A stretch of DNA of 64,000 nt from Clostridium cellulovorans 743B (GCF_000145275.1 NC_014393.1:1240001-1304000), one strand, 5' to 3'; positions 24,335 to 33,625 are shown, numbered from the stretch's first letter. Notes: generated by a model from the letters alone, not told the origin. Numbers and translations: made by a program.

Positions 24335-24703
24335 ATGGAAGAAAGAAATAATATTGAAAGTTGTAATTGTAGCATCATACATGAGGATGTAGTTAATAAA
24401 GTAAAAGCAAATATGCCACAAGAGGAAAAGCTTTATGACTTAGCAGATTTGTTTAAAGTGCTTGGAGATAGTACAAGAGTTAGGATAATATGTGCATTAT
24501 TTCAAGCTGAGATGTGTGTTTGTGATATAGCAGCATTGCTTAGTATGAATCAATCAGCAATTTCACATCAGTTAAGAGTTCTAAAACAAGCAAGACTTGT
24601 AAAGTATAGAAAAGATGGTAAAGTAGTTTATTATTCTTTAGAAGATGAACATGTTAAGCGTATATTTGATCAAGGATTAATTCACATAGATGAAAAAAAC
24701 TAA
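24335..24703 (+). CDS. cadC: CadC-type ArsR/SmtB metal-responsive repressor
   Basis: 122 aa. LGDSTRVRIICALFQAEMCVCDIA carries the alpha-3 cysteine pair (CVC) and the N-terminal ESCNCSII gives the extra cysteines of the CadC cadmium site; the C-terminal EDEHVKRIFDQGLIHIDE supplies the zinc-binding alpha-5 site. MNQSAISHQLRVLKQARL is the recognition helix. Binding of Cd, Pb or Zn releases DNA. It lies 13 bp before cadA in one operon and its own promoter overlaps the candidate operator. Confidence 0.92.
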   Translation: MEERNNIESCNCSIIHEDVVNKVKANMPQEEKLYDLADLFKVLGDSTRVRIICALFQAEMCVCDIAALLSMNQSAISHQLRVLKQARLVKYRKDGKVVYYSLEDEHVKRIFDQGLIHIDEKN

Positions 24704-24716
24704 TTGGAGTTAGGGG

Positions 24717-27176
24717 ATGAAAGGTATGGGGAAGGTAGTTAATAATCCTAGTAAAAGTAATATAAAGTTAGTACCAAAGAATATTACACCTTCACAGAGC
24801 AATATAAAAGCTACTGTTAAAAGGGAATTTATTTTAGAAGGACTTGGCTGTGCAAATTGTGCAGCAAAAATGGAACACAAACTTAGTACCTTAGAGAGGA
24901 TTAGCTCAGCAAGTGTTAATTTTGTTACAAAAACATTAACAGTAGAGCTGGATGGAACAAATAAAACAGATGGATTAGTAGATACAATTACTGAAGTTGT
25001 CCAAAGTATAGAGGGACACGTTAAAGTAATAGAAAAACAATCAAATAAAGTGTTGAAAAAAGAAATTAAACTTCAGGGACTTTGTTGTGGTAACTGTGCA
25101 GCTAAGATAGAAAGAGAATCAAACAATATAAAGGGCGTAAAGTCTGCTGTAGTTGACTTTGTTAATACAAAGCTTATTTTAGAAATAGACAACCTATCTA
25201 AACAAAATGTAATTATTGAGAAAGTTAAGGAAATTGTAAAAAGAATTGAGCCAGATGTGAAAGTAATTGAACTTGAAAATAATAATAGGGGAGCGAAAGA
25301 CAAAACTCATGAGCATAATCATGATGAATCTAATAAGTCAGATATGATTAAGTTTGGTGCTAGTGCATTGATTTTTGTAGTAGCATCTGTTTTGAATCTT
25401 TCAAGTTATATTGAACTAACTCTATTTTTAATAAGTTATATACTTGTAGGTGGAGAAGTAGTTTTAAGGGCGATAAAGAATATTAGAAGAGGTCAAGTGT
25501 TTGACGAAAACTTCCTTATGAGTATAGCAACTATTGGAGCTTTTGCAATTGGACAGTATCCAGAGGGTGTTGCAGTTATGCTTTTCTATCAGTTGGGAGA
25601 GATGTTTCAAGGTTTTGCTGTTAATCGTTCAAGAAAATCTATTACAGCGCTTATGGATATAAGACCTGATTTTGCTAATCTAAAAATTGGTGATGAACTT
25701 AAAAAAGTATCTCCAGAAGAGGTTGGGGTAGGCGATATTATAGTTGTAAAGCCAGGAGAAAAGGTACCACTAGATGGTAAAGTAATTGAAGGCAATTCTA
25801 TGGTGGACACTTCTGCTTTAACTGGGGAATCAGTTCCTAGAGAGGTAGGCGCAGGGGATAGTATATTAGGTGGAGTTATCAATAGAAATGGGCTTTTAAC
25901 AATTGAAGTAGAAAAAGAATTTGGGGACTCCACCATCGCGAAGATATTAGATTTAGTTCAAAATGCAAGCAGTAAAAAAGCTCCAACAGAGAACTTCATA
26001 ACAAAGTTTGCTAGATACTACACACCTATTGTAGTTTTCTCAGCGGTAGCATTAGCTATAATACCACCACTTGTTATAGATGGGGCAACATTTTCACAAT
26101 GGTTATATAGAGCATTGGCTTTCTTAGTAGTATCATGTCCTTGTGCTTTAGTTGTATCTATACCTCTTGGTTTCTTTGGTGGTATAGGTGGTGCTTCAAG
26201 AAACGGAATTCTTATTAAGGGTGGAAACTACTTAGAAGCATTAAACAATGTTGAAATAATTGTATTTGATAAAACAGGAACACTTACAAAAGGTGTATTT
26301 AAAGTAACAGAAGTAAAGGCACAAAATAATTTTACAAGTGATGAACTTATAAATTATGCCGCTTATGCTGAAAGTTATTCTAACCATCCAATAGCTACTT
26401 CTATATTGAAGGCTTATGGCACGGAAATAGCTAAGGATTCAATAGAAAACTACGAAGAAATTTCAGGCTATGGTGTTAAGGCTATGGTATCAGGCAGAGA
26501 AGTATTAGCTGGTAACTTTAAGCTAATGAATAATGAAAAAATTATTTATCAGCAGATTGAAACTATAGGTACAGTAGTTCATGTAGCTGTAGATAAAAGA
26601 TATGCAGGCTATATTGTAATATCTGACGAGATTAAAGAAGATTCTGCAAAAGCAATTAAGGATTTAAAAGCTATAGGTGTTAAGAAAACAGTAATGCTTA
26701 CAGGTGATAATAAAATCGTTGGAAACAAAGTTGCTAAACAACTAGGGTTAGATAAAGTTTATGCTGAACTTCTTCCAGATCAAAAGGTTGAAAAGGTAGA
26801 ATTATTAGATAAAGAAAAGTCACCAAAGGGAAAACTAATATTTGTAGGTGATGGAATAAATGATGCACCTGTTTTAGCAAGAGCTGATATAGGAATAGCA
26901 ATGGGTGGTGTTGGTTCTGATGCAGCAATAGAAGCTGCTGACGTGGTTATTATGACTGACGAACCTTCAAAAATTACTGCAGCTATAAAAATAGCGAAAA
27001 AGACTAGACGTATTGTAATGCAAAATATAATCTTTGCATTAGGAATTAAGATTATTTTATTAGTTCTTGTAGCCATGGGACTTGGTACTATGTGGGAAGC
27101 AGTGTTTGGGGATGTTGGAGTAACATTACTTGCTGTATTAAATTCAATGAGAGCTATGAAAGTAGAGAAGATGTAA
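24717..27176 (+). CDS. cadA: Cadmium/zinc-exporting P1B-type ATPase
   Basis: 819 aa. Two heavy-metal-associated domains with GLGCANCAAK and GLCCGNCAAK at about residues 41-50 and 119-129, a histidine-rich linker (KTHEHNHDES), then the P-type core: transport motif Cys474-Pro-Cys476 (SCPCAL), phosphorylated Asp518 in DKTGTLTKG, HP motif in SNHPIATS, and GDGINDAP. It pumps divalent soft metals out of the cell using ATP. The ATG at 24717 follows TTGGAGTTAGGGG; a second ATG at 24726 is possible. Duplicated HMA domains suggest tight metal sensing or delivery. Confidence 0.95.
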   Translation: MKGMGKVVNNPSKSNIKLVPKNITPSQSNIKATVKREFILEGLGCANCAAKMEHKLSTLERISSASVNFVTKTLTVELDGTNKTDGLVDTITEVVQSIEGHVKVIEKQSNKVLKKEIKLQGLCCGNCAAKIERESNNIKGVKSAVVDFVNTKLILEIDNLSKQNVIIEKVKEIVKRIEPDVKVIELENNNRGAKDKTHEHNHDESNKSDMIKFGASALIFVVASVLNLSSYIELTLFLISYILVGGEVVLRAIKNIRRGQVFDENFLMSIATIGAFAIGQYPEGVAVMLFYQLGEMFQGFAVNRSRKSITALMDIRPDFANLKIGDELKKVSPEEVGVGDIIVVKPGEKVPLDGKVIEGNSMVDTSALTGESVPREVGAGDSILGGVINRNGLLTIEVEKEFGDSTIAKILDLVQNASSKKAPTENFITKFARYYTPIVVFSAVALAIIPPLVIDGATFSQWLYRALAFLVVSCPCALVVSIPLGFFGGIGGASRNGILIKGGNYLEALNNVEIIVFDKTGTLTKGVFKVTEVKAQNNFTSDELINYAAYAESYSNHPIATSILKAYGTEIAKDSIENYEEISGYGVKAMVSGREVLAGNFKLMNNEKIIYQQIETIGTVVHVAVDKRYAGYIVISDEIKEDSAKAIKDLKAIGVKKTVMLTGDNKIVGNKVAKQLGLDKVYAELLPDQKVEKVELLDKEKSPKGKLIFVGDGINDAPVLARADIGIAMGGVGSDAAIEAADVVIMTDEPSKITAAIKIAKKTRRIVMQNIIFALGIKIILLVLVAMGLGTMWEAVFGDVGVTLLAVLNSMRAMKVEKM

Positions 27177-27184
27177 AAATTAGA

Positions 27185-27216
27185 AGTGCAGTCATAATTG
27201 TTATGGCTGCACTTTA
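27185..27216 (+). terminator. Hairpin terminator of cadCA
   Basis: AGTGCAGTCATAA pairs with TTATGGCTGCACT (wobble) with a 3-nt loop; the following T-run is short (TTTA). Confidence 0.7.
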
Positions 27217-27607
27217 AAAATTATGAAGCTCTGTTGAGAAATACAAGGCTACAGTTAAAATATATTATAAGATTTCAGGTTCATCTTAAAATCTAAAAGG
27301 CGTAGCTATATTTTCTTTATGCTTTCTCTAAAAGAATCATGTTTGTCCTTGATGAAGATATTTATATTAAAAAGAATAAAAGTAAAAGCACATTCTCAAA
27401 TTTATTGAGGTGTGCTTTTTATATGCAAATAAATATAAAAAAATTCATCAAAGCTAGACAAATTGTGAATTAGTGCATAAATACTTAATGAAAAATTCTA
27501 ATGGATGACTTGGGATGAATTATCATGGAAGCATAAATTATAGTCTTGCTAATAATCATCTAACCCTGAGTGCTTAACGGTCCATTGATAAGAAGAGGAG
27601 AATATTT
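27217..27607. other. Intergenic region with an isolated terminator
   Basis: No gene is evident in 391 bp. A hairpin at 27384-27422 (AAAAGCACA with TGTGCTTTT, inner CTCAA/TTGAG) with a following T-run is a clear rho-independent terminator, although nothing now reads into it except weak cadA read-through; it may belong to a deleted gene. Confidence 0.6.
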
Positions 27608-28831
27608 ATGGCTATTTTTAGAGTGAATAAGGATGATAAAAATCCATTTATGATGATCAATAAAGAATTCGTTAACGACAATAGATTAAGTCTTAAAGCA
27701 AAAGGGCTTATGTGCTATTTTCTTAGTAAACCAGATTCTTGGGAATTTTATATAGAGGAAATAAAGAAGCACACAAAGGACAAAGAAGCAGCTATTTCTT
27801 CTGCAATAAAGGAATTGATAGAAGGTGGATACATAAAAAGATCGCGAAAAAGAGAAAATGGTAAGTTTCTTGGTGGCTATGCTTATGATATCTTTGAAGC
27901 TGCAAAAGGAGATATATCTAAGGTTGATGTATCTATAGGAGCTATGACAATTGGTCAACAAAGCTACGGCAAGTTAATTGTAAACGATAATGTGGGACAA
28001 GCACCTTGTAACGATTTTACTATATATGAAGAAATTCAATTAAGGAGTTGTATAGCTGCTGCAGTGGAAGAAGAAATTAAAGTTACCGATAAAAAAGAGA
28101 ACAAAGTTGAAGAAGATTATAATAGTAGAAAAACCTATAGCAGTGAAAAAGAGTATATCAGTACAAATGAGTATGCTAGCGAAAGAGAGTATAATGTTGC
28201 AAAGAAGTATACAGATGAGGAACAGTATACCAGTGAAAATGCTGATATACTAGGAACTCTCCATAAAGTTAAAAACATCAAAATGGGAAAATCCCATACT
28301 GGGGAAAATACCGAAATGGGAAAAAACCATACTGGTGAAAATACCGAAATGGAGTTTTACCAAAATGGAGAATTACCGAACTGGAAAAATCCTGTGCTAT
28401 TAAATAATGACTTTAATAATAATAATGACTTTAAAAGTAATAATGATATATATACCTCCGATTTTAAAGAATCAGAGGAACTTACTTTAGCCAAGTATCT
28501 TTTTAAGCATATAAAAAACAATAATCCAAAAGCAAAGGAGCCAAACTTAGAGAAATGGGCTAAGACCTTTAAGCTTATCCTAAAAAAAGATCAACGAAAC
28601 TTTGAAGAAGTAAAAATCATAATCGATCTTTCCCAGAAACATCATTTTTGGTACAAGAATATATTGTCTCCTGAGGCATTGAGAAAGCAATATGATAGGC
28701 TGATTCTTGAGATGGAGGAAAAGAAGAAACCTAAGAAAAATCAAGAAAGTTATGCAGGAACCTTTGGTGATTATACCCAAAGAACTTATGACTTTGATAA
28801 GTTGGAAAGGCAGCTTTTGGGCTGGAGCTAG
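27608..28831 (+). CDS. Replication-initiator-like helix-turn-helix protein
   Basis: 407 aa. Residues 1-100 form a winged-helix domain seen in phage and plasmid replisome organisers (NPFMMINKEFVNDNRLSL then KGLMCYFLSKPDSW, AAISSAIKELIEGGYIKR). Residues ~165-265 are a low-complexity hinge with repeated SxxEY blocks and a 33-bp DNA repeat. Residues ~290-375 are a C-terminal domain (NLEKWAKTFKLILKKDQRN, LSQKHHFWYKNILSPEALRK) usual for such proteins. No other phage, plasmid or conjugation gene is nearby, so it is an orphan, possibly a leftover of an integrated element or a domesticated gene. AAGAAGAGGAG precedes the start. Confidence 0.78.
   Translation: MAIFRVNKDDKNPFMMINKEFVNDNRLSLKAKGLMCYFLSKPDSWEFYIEEIKKHTKDKEAAISSAIKELIEGGYIKRSRKRENGKFLGGYAYDIFEAAKGDISKVDVSIGAMTIGQQSYGKLIVNDNVGQAPCNDFTIYEEIQLRSCIAAAVEEEIKVTDKKENKVEEDYNSRKTYSSEKEYISTNEYASEREYNVAKKYTDEEQYTSENADILGTLHKVKNIKMGKSHTGENTEMGKNHTGENTEMEFYQNGELPNWKNPVLLNNDFNNNNDFKSNNDIYTSDFKESEELTLAKYLFKHIKNNNPKAKEPNLEKWAKTFKLILKKDQRNFEEVKIIIDLSQKHHFWYKNILSPEALRKQYDRLILEMEEKKKPKKNQESYAGTFGDYTQRTYDFDKLERQLLGWS
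28283..28385 (+). repeat. 33-bp direct repeats inside the replication-like gene
   Basis: Unit 28283-28315 (starting ATGGGAAAATCCCATACTGG) is repeated at 28316-28348 and degenerates into the next ~35 bp. The core AATACCGAAATGG occurs twice, with a related TTACCGAACTGG at 28373. The layout recalls iterons inside replication genes such as lambda O. Confidence 0.72.
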
Positions 28832-28972
28832 TAATTTTTAAGGTGCAAAACTATTAAGCATAATATTTACAAAAGAAGAGAACCTATTTTGCTTATTAAC
28901 CTGGGATAGTTTTAAATTTATGTTATTATTTGTATATATGGATATAATTAATATGAATGGAGGATGGGTTTT

Positions 28973-29467
28973 ATGAGAAAATTATTATTGGTTCTAATTG
29001 GTGTAATGTTATCGTGTCTTATAGGGGGTACTGGAAAAGCTGTAGGAGATGAAAAAATAGCAGAAGATTTTGTTAAAGCTCAAGGCTATGATATTATTAC
29101 CCCAAAAGGAGAAATAAATAAATATGTATTAGAAAAAAGTAAGCTTCATGGAGGAACAGAAACAATTCCATATCAGCAATCATGGGGTGTACAAACTGTA
29201 GGACCAGACAGCTATTTTGGTAAAGAAATAATTATATATGGATTTATTGTAAAAAACCATCCTCTAGAAAAGAAAGATAAAAATGTGCAAAATGGAGTAG
29301 CGGTAAATATCATGCTATCAGACAGTAAAGTTATTGGAGGTTATTCTTATCCTAATGAAGATATTGTTGGAGCATATAGTTCTTTAGATGGAAAAACATT
29401 AGAAGAAGTCACTGGATTAAGTTTTCAGCAATGGCAAGATAATTGGAATAAGAAATATAGAAATTAG
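28973..29467 (+). CDS. Small secreted protein of unknown function
   Basis: 164 aa from the ATG at 28973, preceded by ATGGAGGATGGG; an ATG at 28964 lies inside the ribosome site. Residues 1-22 are hydrophobic with MLSCLIGG, which might be a weak lipobox (Cys at ~15). The rest has no family I recognise; QGYDIITPKGEINKYVL and SFQQWQDNWNKKYRN look like a compact secreted fold. It is a single gene between the replication-like gene and the thioredoxin-like gene. Confidence 0.68.
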   Translation: MRKLLLVLIGVMLSCLIGGTGKAVGDEKIAEDFVKAQGYDIITPKGEINKYVLEKSKLHGGTETIPYQQSWGVQTVGPDSYFGKEIIIYGFIVKNHPLEKKDKNVQNGVAVNIMLSDSKVIGGYSYPNEDIVGAYSSLDGKTLEEVTGLSFQQWQDNWNKKYRN

Positions 29468-29622
29468 ACAATGATAACATCTCATATTGCAATGCAGTAC
29501 ATGTTAGATGTTGTCTTTAGTTGCATTTTTAAAATGGATTACGAAAGAAATATTGATTATATACAAAGGGTTAATGATATTATTGATGACAGGGAACTTA
29601 ATGAGTAAGGAGATGAGCTTTG

Positions 29623-29973
29623 ATGTTGAAAATAAATAGTAATGAAGATATTAAAAAGCTTATTAGTGATAATGAAATAATCATTATATATTTTAGCAAT
29701 AAGGTTTGTGGAGCTTGTGATGTTATCAGAAATAAGGTTGAAAGTATATTAGAAGCTTATCCTAAGGTAAAACTTATTGATATTGATGGTGAAGAACAAA
29801 TAGAATTAGCAGCACTAAATAATGTTTTTTCCTTTCCATTATTGATACTTTATGTTGATGGTAAGGAAGTAATCAGAGTTGGAAGGAACGTTAACTTGCT
29901 AGAACTAGAGAATACTATTAAGAGATATTATGATTTGGTGTTTTACAATATTAAAAAAGAGAAGAGTTTTTAA
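29623..29973 (+). CDS. Thioredoxin-like protein with CGAC active site
   Basis: 116 aa from the ATG at 29623, with GTAAGGAGATGAG before it; the in-frame TTG at 29620 is less likely. IIYFSNKVCGACDVIRNKV places a Cys-Gly-Ala-Cys redox site at the end of the first strand, and FSFPLLILYVDGKEVIRVG contains the cis-proline (FPL), both typical of thioredoxin folds. No signal peptide, so cytoplasmic thiol-disulfide exchange. The next gene starts 187 bp further with its own promoter. Confidence 0.88.
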   Translation: MLKINSNEDIKKLISDNEIIIIYFSNKVCGACDVIRNKVESILEAYPKVKLIDIDGEEQIELAALNNVFSFPLLILYVDGKEVIRVGRNVNLLELENTIKRYYDLVFYNIKKEKSF

Positions 29974-30062
29974 AAGCCCCAGGGTGTGTGGAAGTCAGAA
30001 ATAGCTTTTTAGGATAATCAATTAGACTTTAAGATTCAAAGTATTTACAGTAAAAAAAATAC

Positions 30063-30092
30063 TTGACAGGAAGACTGTTTTAAATTTAATAT
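30063..30092 (+). promoter_or_regulatory. Promoter of the U32-methyltransferase-SHMT-GCHII cluster
   Basis: TTGACA at 30063 and TAATAT at 30087 with an 18-bp spacer; the U32-type gene starts about 60 bp after the expected start point. No terminator or second strong promoter is seen before 33451, so the first three genes are probably one operon. Confidence 0.68.
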
Positions 30093-30160
30093 ATTATTGT
30101 TATTATTGTCAAAATTTTAAATAATAATAATATTTATACTTTTTATAAGGGGAAATTATT

Positions 30161-31318
30161 ATGAAACTAAGTGTACCTTTTAATGGTGATATTTCTTTGA
30201 TTGACAATTTGAGAGATAAAGAGATCTGCATGTTTTATGGGCAGATTTCAGAAGAGGCTTTTGGTGGAGGACGATCTAATATTGGTAAATATGACCAGGA
30301 AAATTTAAAAAAATTTGTCGAGGAAATCAAACGCAATTCCATTAAGTTTAATTATATATTGAATGGAAATTGTTTTTCTAATTTGGAATTTACAGATGAT
30401 GTGAAAAGGAAGTTGTATAACAAATTGCAGTGGCTGGAAGAAATTGGAGTGCATATGGTAACATTCAGCAATCCATTTTTTATAAAATTCTGTAAAAAAT
30501 ATTTTCCAAATTTAAAAATTAGCCTATCTGTTATTGCTCGTGTCAACGATTTAAAGCAGTTACTATTATGGGAGCAAGAAGGTGTTGACCATATTACTTT
30601 ATCGAAAGATATAAATAGAGATTTTGAGACATTAATGAAAATGAAAAAGTACTCAAATATGGAGCTTCAACTATTGGTCAATGATCCTTGCTTACCTTCT
30701 TGTCATCTAAATAATTACCATAATCAGATTACTTCATATGCAAGTCAAAGTATTCTTTCAGACGCAAAGATGAATCATGTAAGTTTTTGCACTTCCCAAT
30801 GTAGGAAAAGTATGCTTGAAGACCCTACAAATATTATTAGGGCTATGTGGATAAGGCCAGAGGATATAAAGGTTTACGAGGAAATTGGCATTAGTTCTTT
30901 TAAATTGGTTGACAGAAAAGAATCTGTCAATTGGATTGAAAGAGCAGCGAAAGCATATATAAACAGAAAATATTCAGGAAATCTAGCTGATTTAATGAGT
31001 TTTTTCTCTTTGAATAAAGGCAATGGAGAGTTAGAACCTGAGCGCAATTCTGAAAAAATTGATATTGAAAAAATGGATTGGATAACAATTCCAAAGGAAC
31101 ATAAAATAGATTTTAGATTCAAACCTTTTATTGACAATTCAAAATTAGATGGATTTATTGATCGTTTTGTTAAAATGAGTTGTAGAAATCAACCTTGTTC
31201 TGTTTGTGGATATTGCTCAAAATTTTCAGAAGCGGTTAGTATAGATTACAATGACCAAGAAGTGGTTTTACACAACCAAGACCATTATATTGATAAGTTA
31301 CTAGAAAAAAAGAGGTGA
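30161..31318 (+). CDS. U32-family Fe-S protein, hydroxylase-like
   Basis: 385 aa; ATG after ATAAGGGGAAA. The TIM-barrel region with GVDHITLSKDINRDFETL and the cysteine pairs Cys177-x3-Cys181 (DPCLPSC) and Cys210-x3-Cys214 (FCTSQCR) match peptidase-U32-like proteins, which bind a 4Fe-4S cluster; several members (UbiU/UbiV, RlhA, TrhP) support oxygen-independent hydroxylation of a ring or nucleobase and are not proteases. An added C-terminal motif Cys341-x4-Cys-x2-Cys-x2-Cys352 is unusual and could bind a second cluster or zinc. It is the first gene of a four-gene set with a methyltransferase, SHMT and GTP cyclohydrolase II. The actual substrate is unknown. Confidence 0.8.
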   Translation: MKLSVPFNGDISLIDNLRDKEICMFYGQISEEAFGGGRSNIGKYDQENLKKFVEEIKRNSIKFNYILNGNCFSNLEFTDDVKRKLYNKLQWLEEIGVHMVTFSNPFFIKFCKKYFPNLKISLSVIARVNDLKQLLLWEQEGVDHITLSKDINRDFETLMKMKKYSNMELQLLVNDPCLPSCHLNNYHNQITSYASQSILSDAKMNHVSFCTSQCRKSMLEDPTNIIRAMWIRPEDIKVYEEIGISSFKLVDRKESVNWIERAAKAYINRKYSGNLADLMSFFSLNKGNGELEPERNSEKIDIEKMDWITIPKEHKIDFRFKPFIDNSKLDGFIDRFVKMSCRNQPCSVCGYCSKFSEAVSIDYNDQEVVLHNQDHYIDKLLEKKR

Positions 31319-31324
31319 ATCTAG

Positions 31325-32068
31325 GTGAAGCAGGATATTTCATCACTTAAAGACAAATTCGAATTAAAGGTTTCATCTAGTGAAAACCTTAATTTCATTT
31401 TAAATAATTCTTTAGATCTAGTTATAACATCTCCTCCATATAATATTGGAACAGATTATACAGGTTCATCAGATGATAAAAGCCTCTATGGATATGAAAC
31501 ATTTATAAAAAATGTATTCAAAGAATGCTATGAAAAGTTAAAAATGGATGCATATTGTATAGTGAATATTCCAGAAAATATAAAAACTAAAAACGAAGTC
31601 TGGTACTATCCGAAAATTTACAGTTCAATTTTAAAAAATATAGGATTTTCACTTATTTCAGTACATCCATGGTTTAAATTATCTTTAGATGGTGAATTAT
31701 TTACAAGCAAAAAATGGGAAGAAGGTAAAGTGTGCAAAGATTCTCATGTTCACTCTGTTACGGAATGGTTTATGATTTTTAAAAAATCTAATCAAAAGGA
31801 GGAATTTAAAATAGGAGAAGGTTTTACATTTACTCCATATAAGACACCATTGCATCCAGCTGCATGGCCTGTAGCATTAATAGAAGAATTGATCAAAAAT
31901 TACTGTCAAGTTGAAGGTAAAGTTCTGGACCCTTTTGCTGGCATTTGCACTACTGGATTAGCTTGTGTTAGAAATAATAGATGTTTTATTGGTGTTGACA
32001 TCTCTAAAGATTATATAAGTATCGGTAGTAAGCTTTTAAATGAAGAAATGTTAAAATTAAAAAAATAA
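31325..32068 (+). CDS. DNA-type amino-methyltransferase (TSPPYN, beta order)
   Basis: 247 aa starting with GTG at 31325, after AGAGGTGAATC and six bases behind the U32-type gene. The catalytic motif TSPPYN (residues 35-40) precedes the SAM-binding motif DPFAGICTTG (from residue 202), the beta order of N4-cytosine/N6-adenine DNA methyltransferases. LHPAAWPVALIEELI is also typical. No restriction endonuclease is beside it. It may be an orphan DNA methylase or, given its neighbours, may act on a nucleobase-like small molecule. The short recognition region between motifs fits a small target. Confidence 0.85.
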   Translation: MKQDISSLKDKFELKVSSSENLNFILNNSLDLVITSPPYNIGTDYTGSSDDKSLYGYETFIKNVFKECYEKLKMDAYCIVNIPENIKTKNEVWYYPKIYSSILKNIGFSLISVHPWFKLSLDGELFTSKKWEEGKVCKDSHVHSVTEWFMIFKKSNQKEEFKIGEGFTFTPYKTPLHPAAWPVALIEELIKNYCQVEGKVLDPFAGICTTGLACVRNNRCFIGVDISKDYISIGSKLLNEEMLKLKK

Positions 32069-32119
32069 ATATTCATAAATTAGAAAAACTATAATAATTG
32101 TAGAAAAGGTACTGTTGAT

Positions 32120-33451
32120 ATGAAAAACAAAGAGTTATTTTCCAAAATAAATGAATTAATTGCTTCTTATGATCCGATGGTGGCAGAAATTATTTCTGCA
32201 GAGAGCTATCGGCAAAGGAATACTATTTCTCTTATTCCTTCTGAAAATTATGTGTCTGCTCAGGTAGCATTGGCATTAGCCTCATCTTTTACAAACAAGT
32301 ATTCCGAAGGATATCCACATGTTTGGAAAGAAGGTGTCTTAATTGATAAAAATGGAAGGTACTATCAAGGTCAGAAAAATACTAATAAAATTGAAAAACT
32401 AGCTATCCAAAGAGCACTTGAATTATTTACAGATATTCCCTCAGATTATCATGCTAATGTACAGGCTACCAGCGGTGCACCTGCCAATCTTGCAGTGATA
32501 GGAGCTTTTTTAAAGCCTGGTGACACGTTGATGGGACTTGCCCTTGATTTTGGTGGGCACTTGACTCATGGACACAAAGTAAGTGTTACCAGTCATTATT
32601 ACAATGCTGTTCATTATAAATTAAATGAAGATGGAAAACTAGATTATGATGAAATTGAAAAATTGGCTGAAAAGTACAAACCAAAGCTTATAATTTCTGG
32701 AGCTACTGCATACACGGGAAAGATTGATTTTGAGCGATTTGGAAAAATTGCAAAAAAAGTAGGTGCTATTTTATTAGCAGATATTTCGCATATTGCTGGT
32801 CTATGTGTAACTGGCGAGCATCCACATCCGTTTCCACATGCAGATGTAATTACTTCTACTACACACAAAATTCTTAGGGGACCTCGAGCAGGTATTATTG
32901 TATGCAAAAAAGAATATGGTCCCCAAGTAGATAAAGCTCTTTTTCCAGCATTGCAAGGCGGACCACATATGAATACAATTGCAGCTATGGCTGTTGCATT
33001 TAAAGAAGCTTTATCTGATGAATATAAGGCATATACACAGCAGGTTGTTAAAAATGCAAAGGTATTGTCAGAAAAATTAAAAGAATACAATTTTAAACTG
33101 ATTTCAGATGGAACAGAAAATCATCTAATTCTTTTAGATGTTATAAACAATAAAAATGGTATTTCTGTAAAGAATGCAAGTTGGTTTGCTGAACGATTAG
33201 AATTTGCTGGAATTGTGACTAATAAAAATACAGTTCCTGGAGATGCTAAACCATGGAATCCTTCCGGAATAAGAATTGGAACACCAGCAGTTACTACTTT
33301 AGGTATGAAAGAGAACGAAATGGTCAAAATAGCTGAATTGATAAGGTTAACTGCATTACATGCAGAAGATGATTCGAAACTGACTGAAGTAAAAGCTGAT
33401 GTAGAATTATTAGTTAGCAAATTTGCACAAAATAGTAATTTCATTATTTAA
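32120..33451 (+). CDS. glyA: Serine hydroxymethyltransferase paralogue
   Basis: 443 aa, near full length. Schiff-base Lys250 in STTHKILRGPRAG, FGGHLTHGHKVS, ADISHIAGL and the carboxylate-binding arginine in GIRIGTPAVTTLGM are all present, so it should be active. Between EGYP and YYQG the chain has an extra ~14 residues (HVWKEGVLIDKNGR) at the entrance to the folate/substrate pocket, unlike housekeeping GlyA. By family it moves a one-carbon unit between serine and tetrahydrofolate, or acts as an aldolase. Its setting with U32, methyltransferase and GTP cyclohydrolase II suggests a dedicated role. 51 bp after the methyltransferase; GTACTGTTGAT upstream is a weak ribosome site. Confidence 0.87.
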   Translation: MKNKELFSKINELIASYDPMVAEIISAESYRQRNTISLIPSENYVSAQVALALASSFTNKYSEGYPHVWKEGVLIDKNGRYYQGQKNTNKIEKLAIQRALELFTDIPSDYHANVQATSGAPANLAVIGAFLKPGDTLMGLALDFGGHLTHGHKVSVTSHYYNAVHYKLNEDGKLDYDEIEKLAEKYKPKLIISGATAYTGKIDFERFGKIAKKVGAILLADISHIAGLCVTGEHPHPFPHADVITSTTHKILRGPRAGIIVCKKEYGPQVDKALFPALQGGPHMNTIAAMAVAFKEALSDEYKAYTQQVVKNAKVLSEKLKEYNFKLISDGTENHLILLDVINNKNGISVKNASWFAERLEFAGIVTNKNTVPGDAKPWNPSGIRIGTPAVTTLGMKENEMVKIAELIRLTALHAEDDSKLTEVKADVELLVSKFAQNSNFII

Positions 33452-33498
33452 AAAAAATTTTTATTTTCGAGCTAAAATTTCTAAATTCTGATGGTGGA

Positions 33499-33530
33499 GA
33501 ATTATTTCACGAATATCAAATAATTCTTTC
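33499..33530 (+). terminator. Weak hairpin between SHMT and GTP cyclohydrolase II
   Basis: GAATTATTT pairs with AAATAATTC, followed by TTTCT. It could partly end the operon; the cyclohydrolase starts about 95 bp later. Confidence 0.4.
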
Positions 33531-33625
33531 TACTATTAGAATACTGTTTATTTATAAATAATTGCAACAACATGTATGTTGAAAGTTTATGATTATAAAT
33601 GAAATAAGATACGAGGATGTTATTA

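Noticed and set aside
27608..30000. Prophage or conjugative element
   Set aside because: Only one replication-like gene; no integrase, structural, lysis or relaxase genes.
30161..31318. Protease (peptidase U32)
   Set aside because: The cysteine layout fits the Fe-S, non-proteolytic branch; no evidence of peptidase function.
31325..32068. Restriction-modification system
   Set aside because: No endonuclease or specificity gene is adjacent; the neighbours are metabolic enzymes.
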